Assembly (NCBI GenBank): GCA_024449915.1
Contig: JAMZAV010004487.1
Span: 62,001 to 126,000, forward strand
DNA length: 64,000 bases
Source: Sweltsa coloradensis
Taxonomy: Eukaryota > Arthropoda > Insecta > Plecoptera > Chloroperlidae
Direction of reading: 5' to 3'
The notes under the pieces were generated by a model that saw nothing but the letters and a program-made list of their open reading frames with translations, was not told the origin of the DNA and searched no databases. Made by a program: the position numbers and the translations under genes. Positions 52,521 to 63,053 of this stretch are shown here, piece after piece; positions within the stretch are counted from its first letter, which is position 1; each line of letters starts with the position of its first letter.

Positions 52521-52916
52521 TGCTATTTGTGGTTAATTCATAAAATAGAATAAATAAACAAAAGTAAAATATGCAATAATTTTGGAATACATTTAAACAC
52601 TCAAATGCTAGCTGTTTTCAATGCAATTATTGATAGATTACGTTATAAGGGCCAGCTAAGTTATTCTTTTTTTCCTTTTTGTTTTTTAGTTAAAATGGCA
52701 GTCCCTAATTAACTGATTGACATCTCTGCGAAGTATTTCTTACATTGTTGGCACTGTCGAGTGGCTTCACATTTGACCGAAACGCCTTGCGCAGTATCAT
52801 TTTTAAGTAATATATGTACTTTAGGTACTATTTCGAATAATGCACTGTAAATTGAAGAAAAATCTATATGTTTTAAATTAAAATAAATAAAATGGTCTAT
52901 TATTGTTGGATGAGCG
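52521..52916. other. Intergenic, nothing recognised
   Basis: AT-rich; the minus frame 52709-52945 has no motif and runs into the next repeat. Confidence 0.3.
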
Positions 52917-53684
52917 TAGCGAGCGAAGCGAAGATTCCATTTCACTACACTGGAGAAAAAAATCCGGAATGTTTTTTTTTTCTTTCCTTCTTTTTTTTCT
53001 GTATTTTTTAGTGTTTGTCAGCACGATTCCGGCTAAACCGATACTCCGTTTGCAATGAAATTTTATGGAGGCCTTCGAAATCTCTAAACTTAGAACTGCC
53101 ACGTTTTTGAGCGCAATCAAAAAATAATTTTTTATGAAAATCGCAATTTTACGATTTTTTTCGATTCTTTGAAAATATATTTTACTTATAACACCTACAT
53201 GCTTAATCCAATTTTCAAGAATGTTTCACAGAACCTTAATTTTATAAATTAAAATATCCGTATAAAATTTGAGCGCAATCGAAAAATTATTTTTCATGAA
53301 AATATAAATTTTGTGGGTTTTTTCTTTTTTAAACAATTTTGTTTACTTATAACACCTACATGCTTTATTTTATTGTAATACTTTTTTCACAGAACCTTCA
53401 TTTTATGAATTAATATATTCGTGTGAAATTTTAGCACAATCGATCAATTATTTCTTATGAAAATTGCAATTTTTGTTTTTTTTAATTTTTTAAAATTCAT
53501 ACGATTAATTAAAAAAATTAAAAATTAAAGTTTATTTTTTATTTAATTTAATTTAATTTTAAAAAAATCTTCAACATAGTACTAATTTTTTCACAGAACA
53601 ACAGAAAATCCGCATAACACATGGCAGCTCAATGCACCAATTACGCTCATCCAACAACGCGGCGGGACTTAAGCGTTTTCCTAG
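52917..53684 (+). mobile_element. HINE-like element copy N
   Basis: TGGATGAGCGTAGCGAGCG start. The core with TAACACCTACATGCTT is repeated about 150-180 bp apart. Ends GCTCATCCAACAACGCGGCG, where AACGC and GCGTT form a small hairpin, then TTCCTAG. Same subfamily as copies F and L. Confidence 0.67.
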
Positions 53685-54073
53685 TGGTAAAGTGGTAAAA
53701 CATATGCTAAAAGAGAAGAAATAGGGTGTAAGTTTTATTTTGGCTAAACCAATAACTTTCGCTAATCTACGCGGTACGCCTAGAAGAATGGAGATTTGGT
53801 CATTCTGCCACATTTCATATCTATCGTATGCTATCAGACCACAGGAAATGCTAAACAAATATGTGTGAAAAGTTCCGACTGTGGGTTCATAGACTATTAA
53901 TTCTGCGTGCAATCAACTACACCTGGTTGTCCATATCTCTTTCAAGCAAGGTAACGAAAATATTTTGATTTTATAGACCTACTGAATTCTTAATTCCCCC
54001 CTCCATCCTACCCATTTCCTGAGCAACCTTCACGATACCAATGTTGATGAACTGTGAGGGAATTATATAAAAT
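53685..54073. other. Gap between two HINE-like copies
   Basis: No gene or assigned repeat. The minus frame 53571-53912 begins inside copy N. Confidence 0.3.
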
Positions 54074-55018
54074 TAGGAAAACGCTAAAGTCCCGCCGCGT
54101 TGATGGCTGAACTTTTTTAAGATTTTGGTTTGCGTGGGATATCTTTACTTTTGCAGGTGCTTTGCTTTGCTGCCGTGCTGTAGGTGATTGTTGTCAAGTT
54201 TCTATTGTTTCTTGTCAATTGTTATTATTTACCGTAAAAAACTTATATTAAAAGCTTTATACCCATGGATTCTGGCTAACTTATTCAACTTTTTGTTTTA
54301 AAAGGTACTACATCACCATAACCTTAATGTCCATGTTAAATATGAACGTTGTAGCCCCACCCGTTTGGTCATAATCGGCCCAAATGGCACGAAAATATCG
54401 CACTAAACCGTAAAAAACTTATATTAAAAGCTTTATTTCTATGGATTCTGGCTAACTTTTTCATCTTTTTGTTTCATAAGGTACTACATCACCATAACCT
54501 TAATGTCCATGTTAAATATGAACGTTGTAGCCCCACCCGTTTAGTCACAATCGGCCCAAATGGCACGAAAATATCGCACTAAACCGTAAGAAACTTATAT
54601 TAAAAGCTTTATTTCTACGGATTCTGGCTAACTTTTTCAACTTTTTCTTTCAAAAGGTACTACATCACTATAACTTTAATGTCCATGCATAATATGACCG
54701 TTGTAGCCCCACCCGTTTGGTCAGAATCGGCCCAAATGGCACGAAAATATCGCACTAAAAATCGAAAAAAATCGTAAAAGTACGATATTTATGAGAAATA
54801 TTTCTTCGATTGTGCCCAAAACAATACACCTCTAAGTTCAGAGATTTCGAAGGTCCCCTCAAATTTTTATCAAGATCGGATATGCCGTTTGCCCGGTAGA
54901 GAGCGAACAAACAGACAAAAAAAAAAAAAAAAAACAAACAAAAAACAAACAAAAAAAAACACCCGAGCTAAATTTTTTGGGGGGTCAGTGAAATTGAAGT
55001 CTTCGCTTCGCTCATCCA
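54074..55018 (-). mobile_element. HINE-like element copy O with triplicated core
   Basis: Starts TAGGAAAACGCTAAAGTCCC and GTTGATGGCTGAAC; ends CTTCGCTTCGCTCATCC. The core of about 176 bp occurs three times in tandem (starting about 54230, 54406 and 54582), each with GTACTACATCAC(C/T)ATAAC and TAGCCCCACCCGTTT. 945 bp, the longest copy. Confidence 0.68.
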
Positions 55019-55611
55019 ATAAGTTCAAACTCACACGTTAACAGGCGGTCCAATTTATTATTTGTTATTTAATAGTTTCCAATACTATAAGTGGCAATTA
55101 TAATTGATACTGTGTTACCCTGATCGAATTTTGTTTATTATATAAAATAAATTATGGTGTATATTTTTGTACGTGCTGCAATGAAGATTACTAACTAATA
55201 TTACGAAATATTTGTAAAAATATGGTAAAATATACTACAATAAACGATTGTCAATGCCAATTAATATTGTGTATACATAAGTTGGAGAACTTGAAATAAA
55301 GTAAAAGTTAATAATTTAATTGAAAAAGACAAAAGCTTTCAAATGCAGCTTGCAGTAAAAGCTAGCAGGTTCCAATCAGTTGCAGAAATTATAATGACTT
55401 GAAATGTAAATCATCACCATACGTTAGAACATAAAATTAAGGCCGGGGGACAAGGCATCCACTGTATGTGCCATTGTGGCTCGTTTGAGCAGTAAGCCTT
55501 ACGATAAGTTTTAGATGCAGCCATCATTTACACGTTTTTAAAGCGATTATAGGTGGACACTTGTGTTGTTTGCTCTGACAAAACTGCCCCAAACACTGCT
55601 TGGTTATATAT
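55019..55611. other. Left flank of the LTR retrotransposon
   Basis: AT-rich. No gene recognised. It ends in ATAT (55608-55611), the left target duplication. Confidence 0.35.
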
Positions 55612-56573
55612 TGTCATGTTTGGGGTAGTTTCTACCCTTGTTACTGTGTAATTTCATTGATTATTGCTTGTGACAAGACAGTGATTGCATTACGATGTCA
55701 CAAGTATAAGGAGGTCATGCTTGTTGCTGCAATGACCATTGCGCGCGTGTATGGCGTACGTGTGTTGCTGACAGATGGATTATTTGTCACTTTATTGTTA
55801 TTTGTGGCAATACCAGGTGTATTTGAATTGCTGGTCTAAGCATTGTGACATGAGCTAATAGACTCGCACGCGCTCCTTCTCGGGGAACTAGGTGGCGACA
55901 TAGTGCTGACTTTGCGTTTCGACACTGCAATTACGGCTAATTAATTTGGACTTTGAATCAAGTGGGTGACTGAGGAGGCGTAAGCCCAGTTGAGTCGAGG
56001 AGTTACAATCTGACCAGCGAACGAACAAGACGTCTTCGAGAGCAAGTACAATGGTGTTTTGACAAAGAATTGTTATAAGAAGAGTAATTAGTTAGCAGTG
56101 CATTGGAAACATCGAGTATCGAATGGATTAGCCGATCAAGAGGCAAGAAGTCAGAAGAAGGTAGAACATCTGCACTCCCACGTCCGAGACTGAGTCACGG
56201 CTGATCCAGGACCAAACCAGAGAGGGGGGACTTAAAGTAAGACATGGTTTCATTACTATAGGTCAAGTCACTCACTACATGGGGGTTCGAACTCACGTTC
56301 AATCAGGTGAAATGCGCATAAGCATAACCAACAGGCGAATTAGGATGAGTGTGGGTAAATACAAGTGCTCCTTCTTTTTGTTGAGATTGTGTTCTTGTTT
56401 GTGATAATCCTCTCTATACATGTCCTAGAAAACCACCTCATTAAATACCTATCGATTTCGGTCACTGTTGGGAAGATTAGTCTTGGTAACAACAACAGCT
56501 ACGTTCCCCCAGAACAATAGTTACTTTGGTAAATAACATCTATACCAAGGCTAATCAACCTCTCAACTTGACA
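55612..56573 (+). repeat. 5' LTR
   Basis: Starts TGTCATGTTTGGGG, ends CTCAACTTGACA. The next bases begin TGGTGGTGCGCGCC, where a tRNA primer site is expected; the TGG fits a tRNA CCA end but I cannot name the tRNA. The frame 55600-55839 is LTR and recurs at 60092. Confidence 0.85.
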
Positions 56574-56733
56574 TGGTGGTGCGCGCCTGGTTGTATATGA
56601 TAGTGCATTTATATACAAGGTATAAAATGGGTTTCGATGGGTTTTCTGACGTGTGTTAGAGTGGGTTTCAACGTGACATGGTAGGTTTTTTTTAACGAAG
56701 TGGGTTGACCTTAAACATAATTAGTTATGTTTT

Positions 56734-57681
56734 ATGAGCTATATTGACAGCAATAGGATAGAAGGGATTACTTTATCGGAGAAGATGAATTCTGTGCCAC
56801 TTTTACATCGAGGGCTTATCACAAGTAGGAGGATGATGCCGAGGATCGGATGCTACATTTTGTTAATTTTTTTAAATCAGAGAGTCCAGCAGGAAGGTGA
56901 AGGCGTAGTAGGCTATGTTTTGGCTAAGATTAGGCTGTGTGATGAGTTTGATAGGAGGATGCAGCATGAGGTAAGGACTCGTTGGTGCTTAGAGGGTATG
57001 TTGCCTGATTTGAAAGTGCACTTGATCAATACAAATTTTAGAACTGCGGAGGAATTGTTGGAGGCAGCGCGGGTCCTTGAGATGGATCTGCTACAAAAGG
57101 AGAAGGAGGCGAGGAGTGCGATGTTGGTTGCTCCTGTTCGGGTAGTTATGCCTGCGGAAGGGGGGAAGGATGGCGTGTTTTCAGCCATAAAAGGGTTAAC
57201 GGACATAATGGCGTCTTTGAAAAGGGAGGTTCAGTCCTTTAGAAGTGAAGTAGTGGGCAAAGTACAGCACAGCGGGGGTGTGGTGCAGCAAAATTTTGTT
57301 TCAAGCCAACAGGGTGGAGATCAGAGTCAGCGGAGTGGTTTGACAAATAAACAACAATTTGTACCCGATGGGGGTTGTTATCAACGCCAGAATCAGCGTT
57401 TTGATCGGCGTAATTGGGATAATCAGGTCACTTGTTTTTATTGTAGAGAGTTGGGTCATTTTAAGAGAGACTGTGTCAAACTGAAATCTCTTGAGGCTAA
57501 TCGGAAAGTACCTGTGGTTGTTTCGTCGGAACAAGGGTCATCTTCTGTGTCGTTAACACCTAGCGTCCCCCCCATGCTACCATTTTCTGTGCTGTTTACA
57601 CCGTTGAAGCGCCCTGTCGTGGAAAGTAGTAGCACTGAGGTGCCAAAGAAAAAAAATGAGAAAAATGAATTGCAAAAATGA
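56734..57681 (+). CDS. Gag-like protein with one zinc knuckle
   Basis: 315 codons from the ATG at 56734. Residues 45-115 resemble the retrotransposon capsid region (FLNQRVQQEGEGVVGYVLAK, LEGMLPDLKVHLINTNF, TAEELLEAARVLEMDL). A Gln-rich linker follows, then CFYCRELGHFKRDC (CX2CX4HX4C, about residues 237-250), the nucleic-acid-binding knuckle. It ends in a Lys-rich tail (VPKKKNEKNELQK). The next frame overlaps it by 26 bp. An upstream in-frame start may have been lost. Confidence 0.68.
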   Translation: MSYIDSNRIEGITLSEKMNSVPLLHRGLITSRRMMPRIGCYILLIFLNQRVQQEGEGVVGYVLAKIRLCDEFDRRMQHEVRTRWCLEGMLPDLKVHLINTNFRTAEELLEAARVLEMDLLQKEKEARSAMLVAPVRVVMPAEGGKDGVFSAIKGLTDIMASLKREVQSFRSEVVGKVQHSGGVVQQNFVSSQQGGDQSQRSGLTNKQQFVPDGGCYQRQNQRFDRRNWDNQVTCFYCRELGHFKRDCVKLKSLEANRKVPVVVSSEQGSSSVSLTPSVPPMLPFSVLFTPLKRPVVESSSTEVPKKKNEKNELQK

Positions 57682-58141
57682 GGTAATTTCTAAGGTTTTA
57701 TGTCCTGAGGTTAAGGGTAGTGACATTTCGGTGACCACTAATAGCAATGACAAGGTATTTTCTAAGGTTTTGCTTCCTGTGGTTAAGGGTAGTGACATTT
57801 CGGTGACAACTAATAGCAATGATAAGGTAATTTCTGTGGTTTTGAGTTCTGAGATTGGGGGTGGATGTTCTATTGTATCTACTACTCACAAGAATATTGG
57901 AGATGCCGTGGGGGTGTCACTTCTAGGTGAAGAGGGTAGTGAAGCTGCTCATGAGGAGGTAGTGGATGCCTTGGGGGTGTCACTGCTAGGTGAAGAGGGT
58001 AGTGAAGCCTCTCATGAGGAAGTAGTGGATGCCTTGGGGGTGTCACTGCTAGGTGAAGAGGGTGGTGAAGCCGCTCATGAGGAAGTAGTGGATGCCTTGG
58101 GGGTGTCACTGCTAGGTGAAGAGGTGGTGAGCCTCTCATGA
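57656..58141 (+). CDS. Repeat-rich ORF overlapping gag
   Basis: 161 codons in a different frame from gag, entered across an A-rich overlap. The first third has two copies of a 24-residue unit (KGSDISVTTNSNDKVFSKVL). The second half has four copies of a 21-residue unit (VDALGVSLLGEEGSEAAHEE, 63 bp each). A two-base deletion in the last repeat shifts the frame, so the following frame (58149-58418) is its continuation. No similarity to pol. Function unknown; possibly an extension of Gag. Confidence 0.5.
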   Translation: MRKMNCKNEVISKVLCPEVKGSDISVTTNSNDKVFSKVLLPVVKGSDISVTTNSNDKVISVVLSSEIGGGCSIVSTTHKNIGDAVGVSLLGEEGSEAAHEEVVDALGVSLLGEEGSEASHEEVVDALGVSLLGEEGGEAAHEEVVDALGVSLLGEEVVSLS

Positions 58142-58180
58142 GGAAGTAGTGGATGCCTTGGGGGTGTCACTTCTAGGTGG
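57900..58180 (+). repeat. 63-bp coding minisatellite
   Basis: Five units marked by GGGGGTGTCACT(T/G)CTAGGTG at about 57909, 57972, 58035, 58098 and 58159. The last spacing is 61 bp because of the 2-bp deletion. Confidence 0.85.
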
Positions 58181-58418
58181 GGAGTGTAGCACTTCGCTGT
58201 CTACTGTTCATGAGTACGTAGAAGATGAAGTAGTGGTGTCGCTTTGTGGTGACGAGGGCAGAAGTACAACAGTGCCTACGTCTTGTGAGGATAGGAAGGA
58301 ACCAGATGTGGTTCTTTGCCCTATTGTGGAGAGCGGTAGGACATCCTTGTCCTACGCAGCATTGGTTAAGGGGAGTGCCAAAGGGGTGTCATACCTAGTA
58401 TGGAAAGTGGTGCACTGA
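58149..58418 (+). CDS. Continuation of the repeat-rich ORF after a frameshift
   Basis: Opens with a fifth repeat (DALGVSLLGGE) and goes on through HEYVEDEVVVSLCGDEG to a stop at 58416-58418. Probably part of the preceding ORF before the two-base loss. Confidence 0.4.
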   Translation: MDALGVSLLGGECSTSLSTVHEYVEDEVVVSLCGDEGRSTTVPTSCEDRKEPDVVLCPIVESGRTSLSYAALVKGSAKGVSYLVWKVVH

Positions 58419-60044
58419 CGTACCATTATCTCTTAAGTTCAAAAGGAGTGGTAGCATTGCTCTACAATTAGCTATTGGGTTCAAATGGGGTGGAAATGTT
58501 GTCTCATTTGCACTTGGCTTTAAGGGTGGAGGAACCAAGGGTGGTGTCACAGTCCCTATGTGTAAAGTGCATAGTTATGCAATGGCTTAATTCATTTGAT
58601 TTAATGTAATTCATTTATGTTGTATATCATTGAATTGATTATTGATTATTATAAATATATATATTTTTTTTTGTTAAATCAATCAGAAATGCAGTAAAAG
58701 TAATCTAGTTATTTGTTTCAAGAAATTTTGCTTGGTTGTAGATTATAATTCATTGTTGTGGTCTGTGAATTTGAGATTATAATAAAATGTTTTCTGTTTC
58801 AAATTTAATATAAATGGATATAGTTATTTTAATAAATAATTCAATATGTTTCGGAATAATGTTGTCGTTGTAATGTAATTTAAATTTAAATTTATAATTA
58901 ATATTTGTTAAATATTTTCTGGATAGAGCTTTCATATTATTATTTGTTTACATAATTCAATTCAGTTACAAATTGTCGCTCTTGCAGTTTATTTATCGAT
59001 TATGTAAATGGTGTGTTACTGTAGCACTAAGTCGTCAGTTTTAAATACTACTGAAGTTCAAGGTTGCTATGATGGCATTTCTCAATGTCAGTCGAGTGTG
59101 TATTCATTTGTCATCAGTTTTACACTTGGGCTTTGTTTACTATTGATGACACGTGGTGACTGTATTATGTACATTGTCTGTCGAGATTTTGTTTATGTTT
59201 TAGTGATCTGGCTTCATTTATTGTGCGGGTCCAGTGAGATGGGACATTGTGAGCCATTACGTATGCAGTACCTACCTGCAGTATACATCGGCGGGCTTCC
59301 AGGAGCTGTCTGGATAAGCTACGTCAAATTGTCGGAGGAAGCACATCATGTTTAAGGAGTGAGGTTTTTAAGGAACTTTACCAGGGGTTCCGAATGATTT
59401 ATTCAGGGAATTTTGAGACAGTAATTCTTAAATGTTATGTGTTTTTTTTTTATTTTATGCACAAGCAATGATATTTTTATGTTTGTTTTATGACTTAATT
59501 TTTATTAAGATTGCTTGTGTTAGATTTAATTATGGGATTTTCAGATCAATTTTTTAATCCTAATTCGCAGGAATTAAGGTTTGTTTAGGATGAAGTACTG
59601 TCGTTCGAGTCAAACTTTTTATATTAGGTTCTGGCTTGTACTACCTGGAAGGTGGAGTTTTTGCATTTTGGTCTCGTTGAGCGTGAGATTCGTTTTATTT
59701 CAATTTGCTTGTTTTTAGTTTATTTAGTAGTTGTATACAAGTAGTATTCAGTTAGGATTCTGGTTTGGTTTGGTCTATTATGCAAGAGGGTGGATGGTGT
59801 ATCGGCGTCTTCTTGATGAGGAGGAAGATTGCAAGTTTGAGGAGGACATCAAGATTTCAAGGTAGTGAAGAAACATCAAGAGAGAATAAGAGAGCATCTG
59901 AAGAAACAGGTTGATTATATATGAACGGTACTGATATACGGAGGAAACTCTTAATCCAGATGGCAGTCGATCTTCCTGTATTAGTGATGCACATGAAGAC
60001 ATCTTGAACAAGATTCGGGACGAATCTTCTATGGAGGCGTGACA
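58419..60044. other. Retrotransposon interior without pol
   Basis: AT-rich 3' half of the element. One frame at 59008-59355 (115 codons) is hydrophobic in its middle (VISFTLGLCLLLMTRGD, YVLVIWLHLLCG) and has many Cys. It resembles nothing I know. No RT, RNase H or integrase motif in any frame. Confidence 0.5.
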
Positions 60045-61009
60045 TGTCATGTTTGGGGTAGTTTCTACACCTTGTTACTGGTGTAATTTCATTGATTATT
60101 GCTTGTGACAAGACAGTGATTGCATTACGATGTCACAAGTATAAGGAGGTCATGCTTGTTGCTGCAATGACCATTGCGCGCGTGTATGGCGTACGTGTGT
60201 TGCTGACAGATGGATTATTTGTCACTTTATTGTTATTTGTGGCAATACCAGGTGTATTTGAATTGCTGGTCTAAGCATTGTGACATAGCTAATAGACTCG
60301 CACGCGCTCCTTCTCGGGGAACTAGGTGGCGACATAGTGCTGACTTTGCGTTTCGACACTGCAATTACGGCTAATTAATTTGGACTTTGAATCAACTCGG
60401 GGACTGAGGAGGCGTAAGACCCGGTTGAGTGGGGGAGTTACAATCTGACCAGCGAACGAACAAGACGTCTTCGAGAGCAAGTACAATGGTGTTTTGACAA
60501 GAATTGTTGACAGAAGAGTAATTAGTTAGCAGTGCATTGGAAACATCGAGTATCGAATGGATTAGCCGATCAAGAGGCAAGAAGTCAGAAGAAGGTAGAA
60601 CATCTGCACTCCCACGTCCGAGACTGAGTCACGGCTGATCCAGGACCAAACCAGAGAGGGGGGACTTGAAGTAAGACATGGTTTCATTATCATAGGTCAA
60701 GTCACTCACTACATGGGGGTTCGAACTCACGTTCAATCAGGTGAAATGCATAAGCTTAACCAACAGGCTAATTAGGATGATTGTGATACAAGTGCTCCTT
60801 CCTTTTGTTGAGATTGTGTTCTTGTTTGTGATGATCCTCTCTATACAATATACATGTCCTAGAAAACCACCCCATTAAATACCTATCGATTTCGGTCACT
60901 GTTGGGAAGATTAGTCTGTGTAACAAACAACAGCTACGTTCCCCCAGAACAATAGTTACTTTGGTAAATAACATCTATACCAAGGGCTAATCAACCTCTC
61001 AACTTGACA
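60045..61009 (+). repeat. 3' LTR
   Basis: TGTCATGTTTGGGG to CTCAACTTGACA, collinear with the 5' LTR. Differences include small indels near 60067, 60290, 60395-60440 and 60840. The upstream sequence (GGAGGCGTGACA) is a weak polypurine tract. Confidence 0.85.
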
Positions 61010-62708
61010 ATATCACACAATGTAAACAAAGGTAAACACAAAGAAGTAGTTACCGGGGATGAGAATATAGCGGAAGAACTCAATCAGTGGTATGGTAGTG
61101 TATTCGGAAGTAATGTAAATAATGATAATGATGTAAATATAAATGTAGGCACGGGGACAGGTGATAGTTACTCTTCAGTTGATGGTTCCTGTAAATTTAA
61201 TTTTAGTAATAGAGATATATACATGAAAATTAGTAAACTAAAAGCCCGAAAGGCAGTGGGCCCTGACGGAGTATCAGGAGACTTTCTCAAGGTAGCGGGG
61301 ACCGCTAATGTACCCTATCTAAAGTTCCTATTTTCTATGTGCATAAATAATGGGGGGGTGCCAGCTGACTGGAAAAAAGCCATTGTGATACCTATATATA
61401 AAGGGGGGTGTAAATCTGACGTGAAAAACTATAGGCCGGTGAGTCTAACTTCAGTGGTATGTAAAATGTTTGAACAATTAATTTCGGATTATCTGCATAC
61501 TTACTGGGAGAATTCAGAATGGTTGAACCAGTGGCAACATGGCTTCAGGAACAAGCATTCCTGTGAGAGCCAGCTATTAGGTTTCACTCAAGACGTTGCT
61601 GATGCCATAGATGAGAATGGACAAATAGATGGGGTTGTAATAGATTTTGCAAAGGCTTTTGATGTAGTTCCTCATGACAGGCTAATGAAAAAAGTTGCAG
61701 CAATGGGTATTGACAATAGAGTAGTACAATGGATTAGAGAGTTTCTCAGTGGAAGAACGCAGAGGGTGAGGGTAGGAAATCAACTATCAAGTAGTGTGAA
61801 AGTTACCTCTGGGATACCACAGGGTAGTGTGTTGGGTCCTTTGCTGTTCATTGCATACATCAATGACCTGCCTGAAGGAATAACGGCTAGGGTTCGACTT
61901 TTTGCAGATGATTGTATTATATACAGAATAATAAGGAGTGTTAGGGACTGTAAAGAGCTCCAGCAGGATTTAGATTTAGTAAATAAGTGGGTGGAATTAA
62001 ACAAAATGAGGCTAAATGGTGACAAAAGTAAAATGTTGAGGTTTACCAATAAGAAAAATGTTATTAAATATAGGTATAGATTAGGCAGCTGTGAAATAGT
62101 AGCAAGAGATGTAAATACTTAGGATTAGCTGTAGCTAGTAACCTAAGCTGGGATCAGCACATAAGTGCAATGGTAGCTCAGGCATATAAAAAGTTGCATT
62201 TTGTGATGAGAAGTTTAAGAGGATGTAGCAAGAAAGCTAAAGAAAAGGGATATCTCACATTAGTAAGGCCTAGTTTACAGTATTGTTCAAGTGTATGGGG
62301 CTGCTACCAGATAGGGTAAGTTACACCAAGAAAGTTGAGATGGTGCAGAGGAGAGCAGCAAGATACGTTATGTTGGACTTTAGACGGAGAGCGAGTGTTA
62401 CAAGTATGTTAGGAAACCTTAGATGGGAAACACTTGAAGGGAGGAGAAAAATTGCAAGGTTATGTACTATGTATAAAATATACAACGGAGAACAAGCGTG
62501 GGTAGACCTATCTGGCAGGCTTGAAAGGGCCGACTATCTAGGAAGAGGTGACCATGCCTTCAAAGTGAGGGTTGTAGCTAGCAGAACTAATACTGGCAAA
62601 TACTCTTTTCTGGCTAGGGCCAAAAGGGAGTGGAATGCTCTCCCAAAAGGAGTAATGGTGACTCTTCCTAAATCACTGGGAGTATTAAAAGGACTGTTGA
62701 AAAGTTAA
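61010..62708 (+). pseudogene. CR1-like LINE ORF2, 5'-truncated
   Basis: The frame from 61010 has pre-RT sequence (ENIAEELNQWYGSVFG), then RT motifs: KARKAVGPDGVSGDFLK, NYRPVSLTSVVCKMFEQLI, GFRNKHSCESQLLGF, VVIDFAKAFDVVPHDRLM, SGIPQGSVLGPLLFIAYIND and FADDCIIY (catalytic YxDD as FADD). It breaks at about 62115. It continues as LGLAVASNLSWDQHI and, from 62283, a CR1-type C-terminus (VEMVQRRAARYVMLDFRRRA, YSFLARAKREWNALPKG). No endonuclease. It starts exactly at the LTR element's right edge. A (GTT)n tail follows. Confidence 0.78.
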
Positions 62709-63053
62709 GTTGTTGTTGTTGTTGTTGTTCTCTCCTCTACTATTGACGGTTAGTCGGTGGTAGATTAATCTTCCTTCCTTCCCTCATTATATTCATCCCT
62801 CTTAATCAATTATATCTTGCATCCTTCATCTTTTTAGTAGAGTCCCTTCTTATTATTATTTCTTGCCTTGCCTTATTTTTTTTTCTTGCCTTGCCTTATT
62901 TCTGTATTTGTGCTTTGTGCTTTGTGCCTTCAGCCTTGCTTCCTTTGTTCCTCTCATTTTCCTTCATCCCTCTCATGAATGAATGACTGATCTCTGAGAG
63001 TTTGATTGCATTCCTCTACAATCTCTTTTTATCCCTCTTTCTTTCTTCTTAAT
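62709..63053. repeat. (GTT)n and pyrimidine-rich 3' sequence between two LINEs
   Basis: (GTT)6 at 62712-62729, then T/C-rich sequence with repeats of CTTGCCTTGCCTTATT. Read on the minus strand it is an A/G-rich 3' UTR of the LINE at 63054-63838. Confidence 0.5.

Larger units (their letters stand above)
55612..61009 (+). mobile_element. LTR retrotransposon, gag-like coding only (non-autonomous)
   Basis: Two LTRs of about 962 and 965 bp (55612-56573 and 60045-61009), both TGTCATG...TTGACA, differ at scattered positions only. The flanks carry ATAT on each side (55608-55611 and 61010-61013), a 4-bp target duplication typical of Ty3/gypsy-type integration. The 3.47-kb interior encodes a gag-like protein and repeat-rich frames, but I find no protease DTG, RT YxDD or integrase motif. 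It would need enzymes from another element. LTR relatives: the fossil at 8364-11948. Confidence 0.82.

Noticed and set aside
55600..55839. Small hydrophobic membrane-protein frame, repeated at 60092-60274
   Set aside because: It lies entirely within the LTRs; the duplication is the LTR pair.
57882..58139. 85-codon minus frame with His/Pro-rich repeats
   Set aside because: The antisense of the 63-bp coding repeats; the plus strand continues the gag region.
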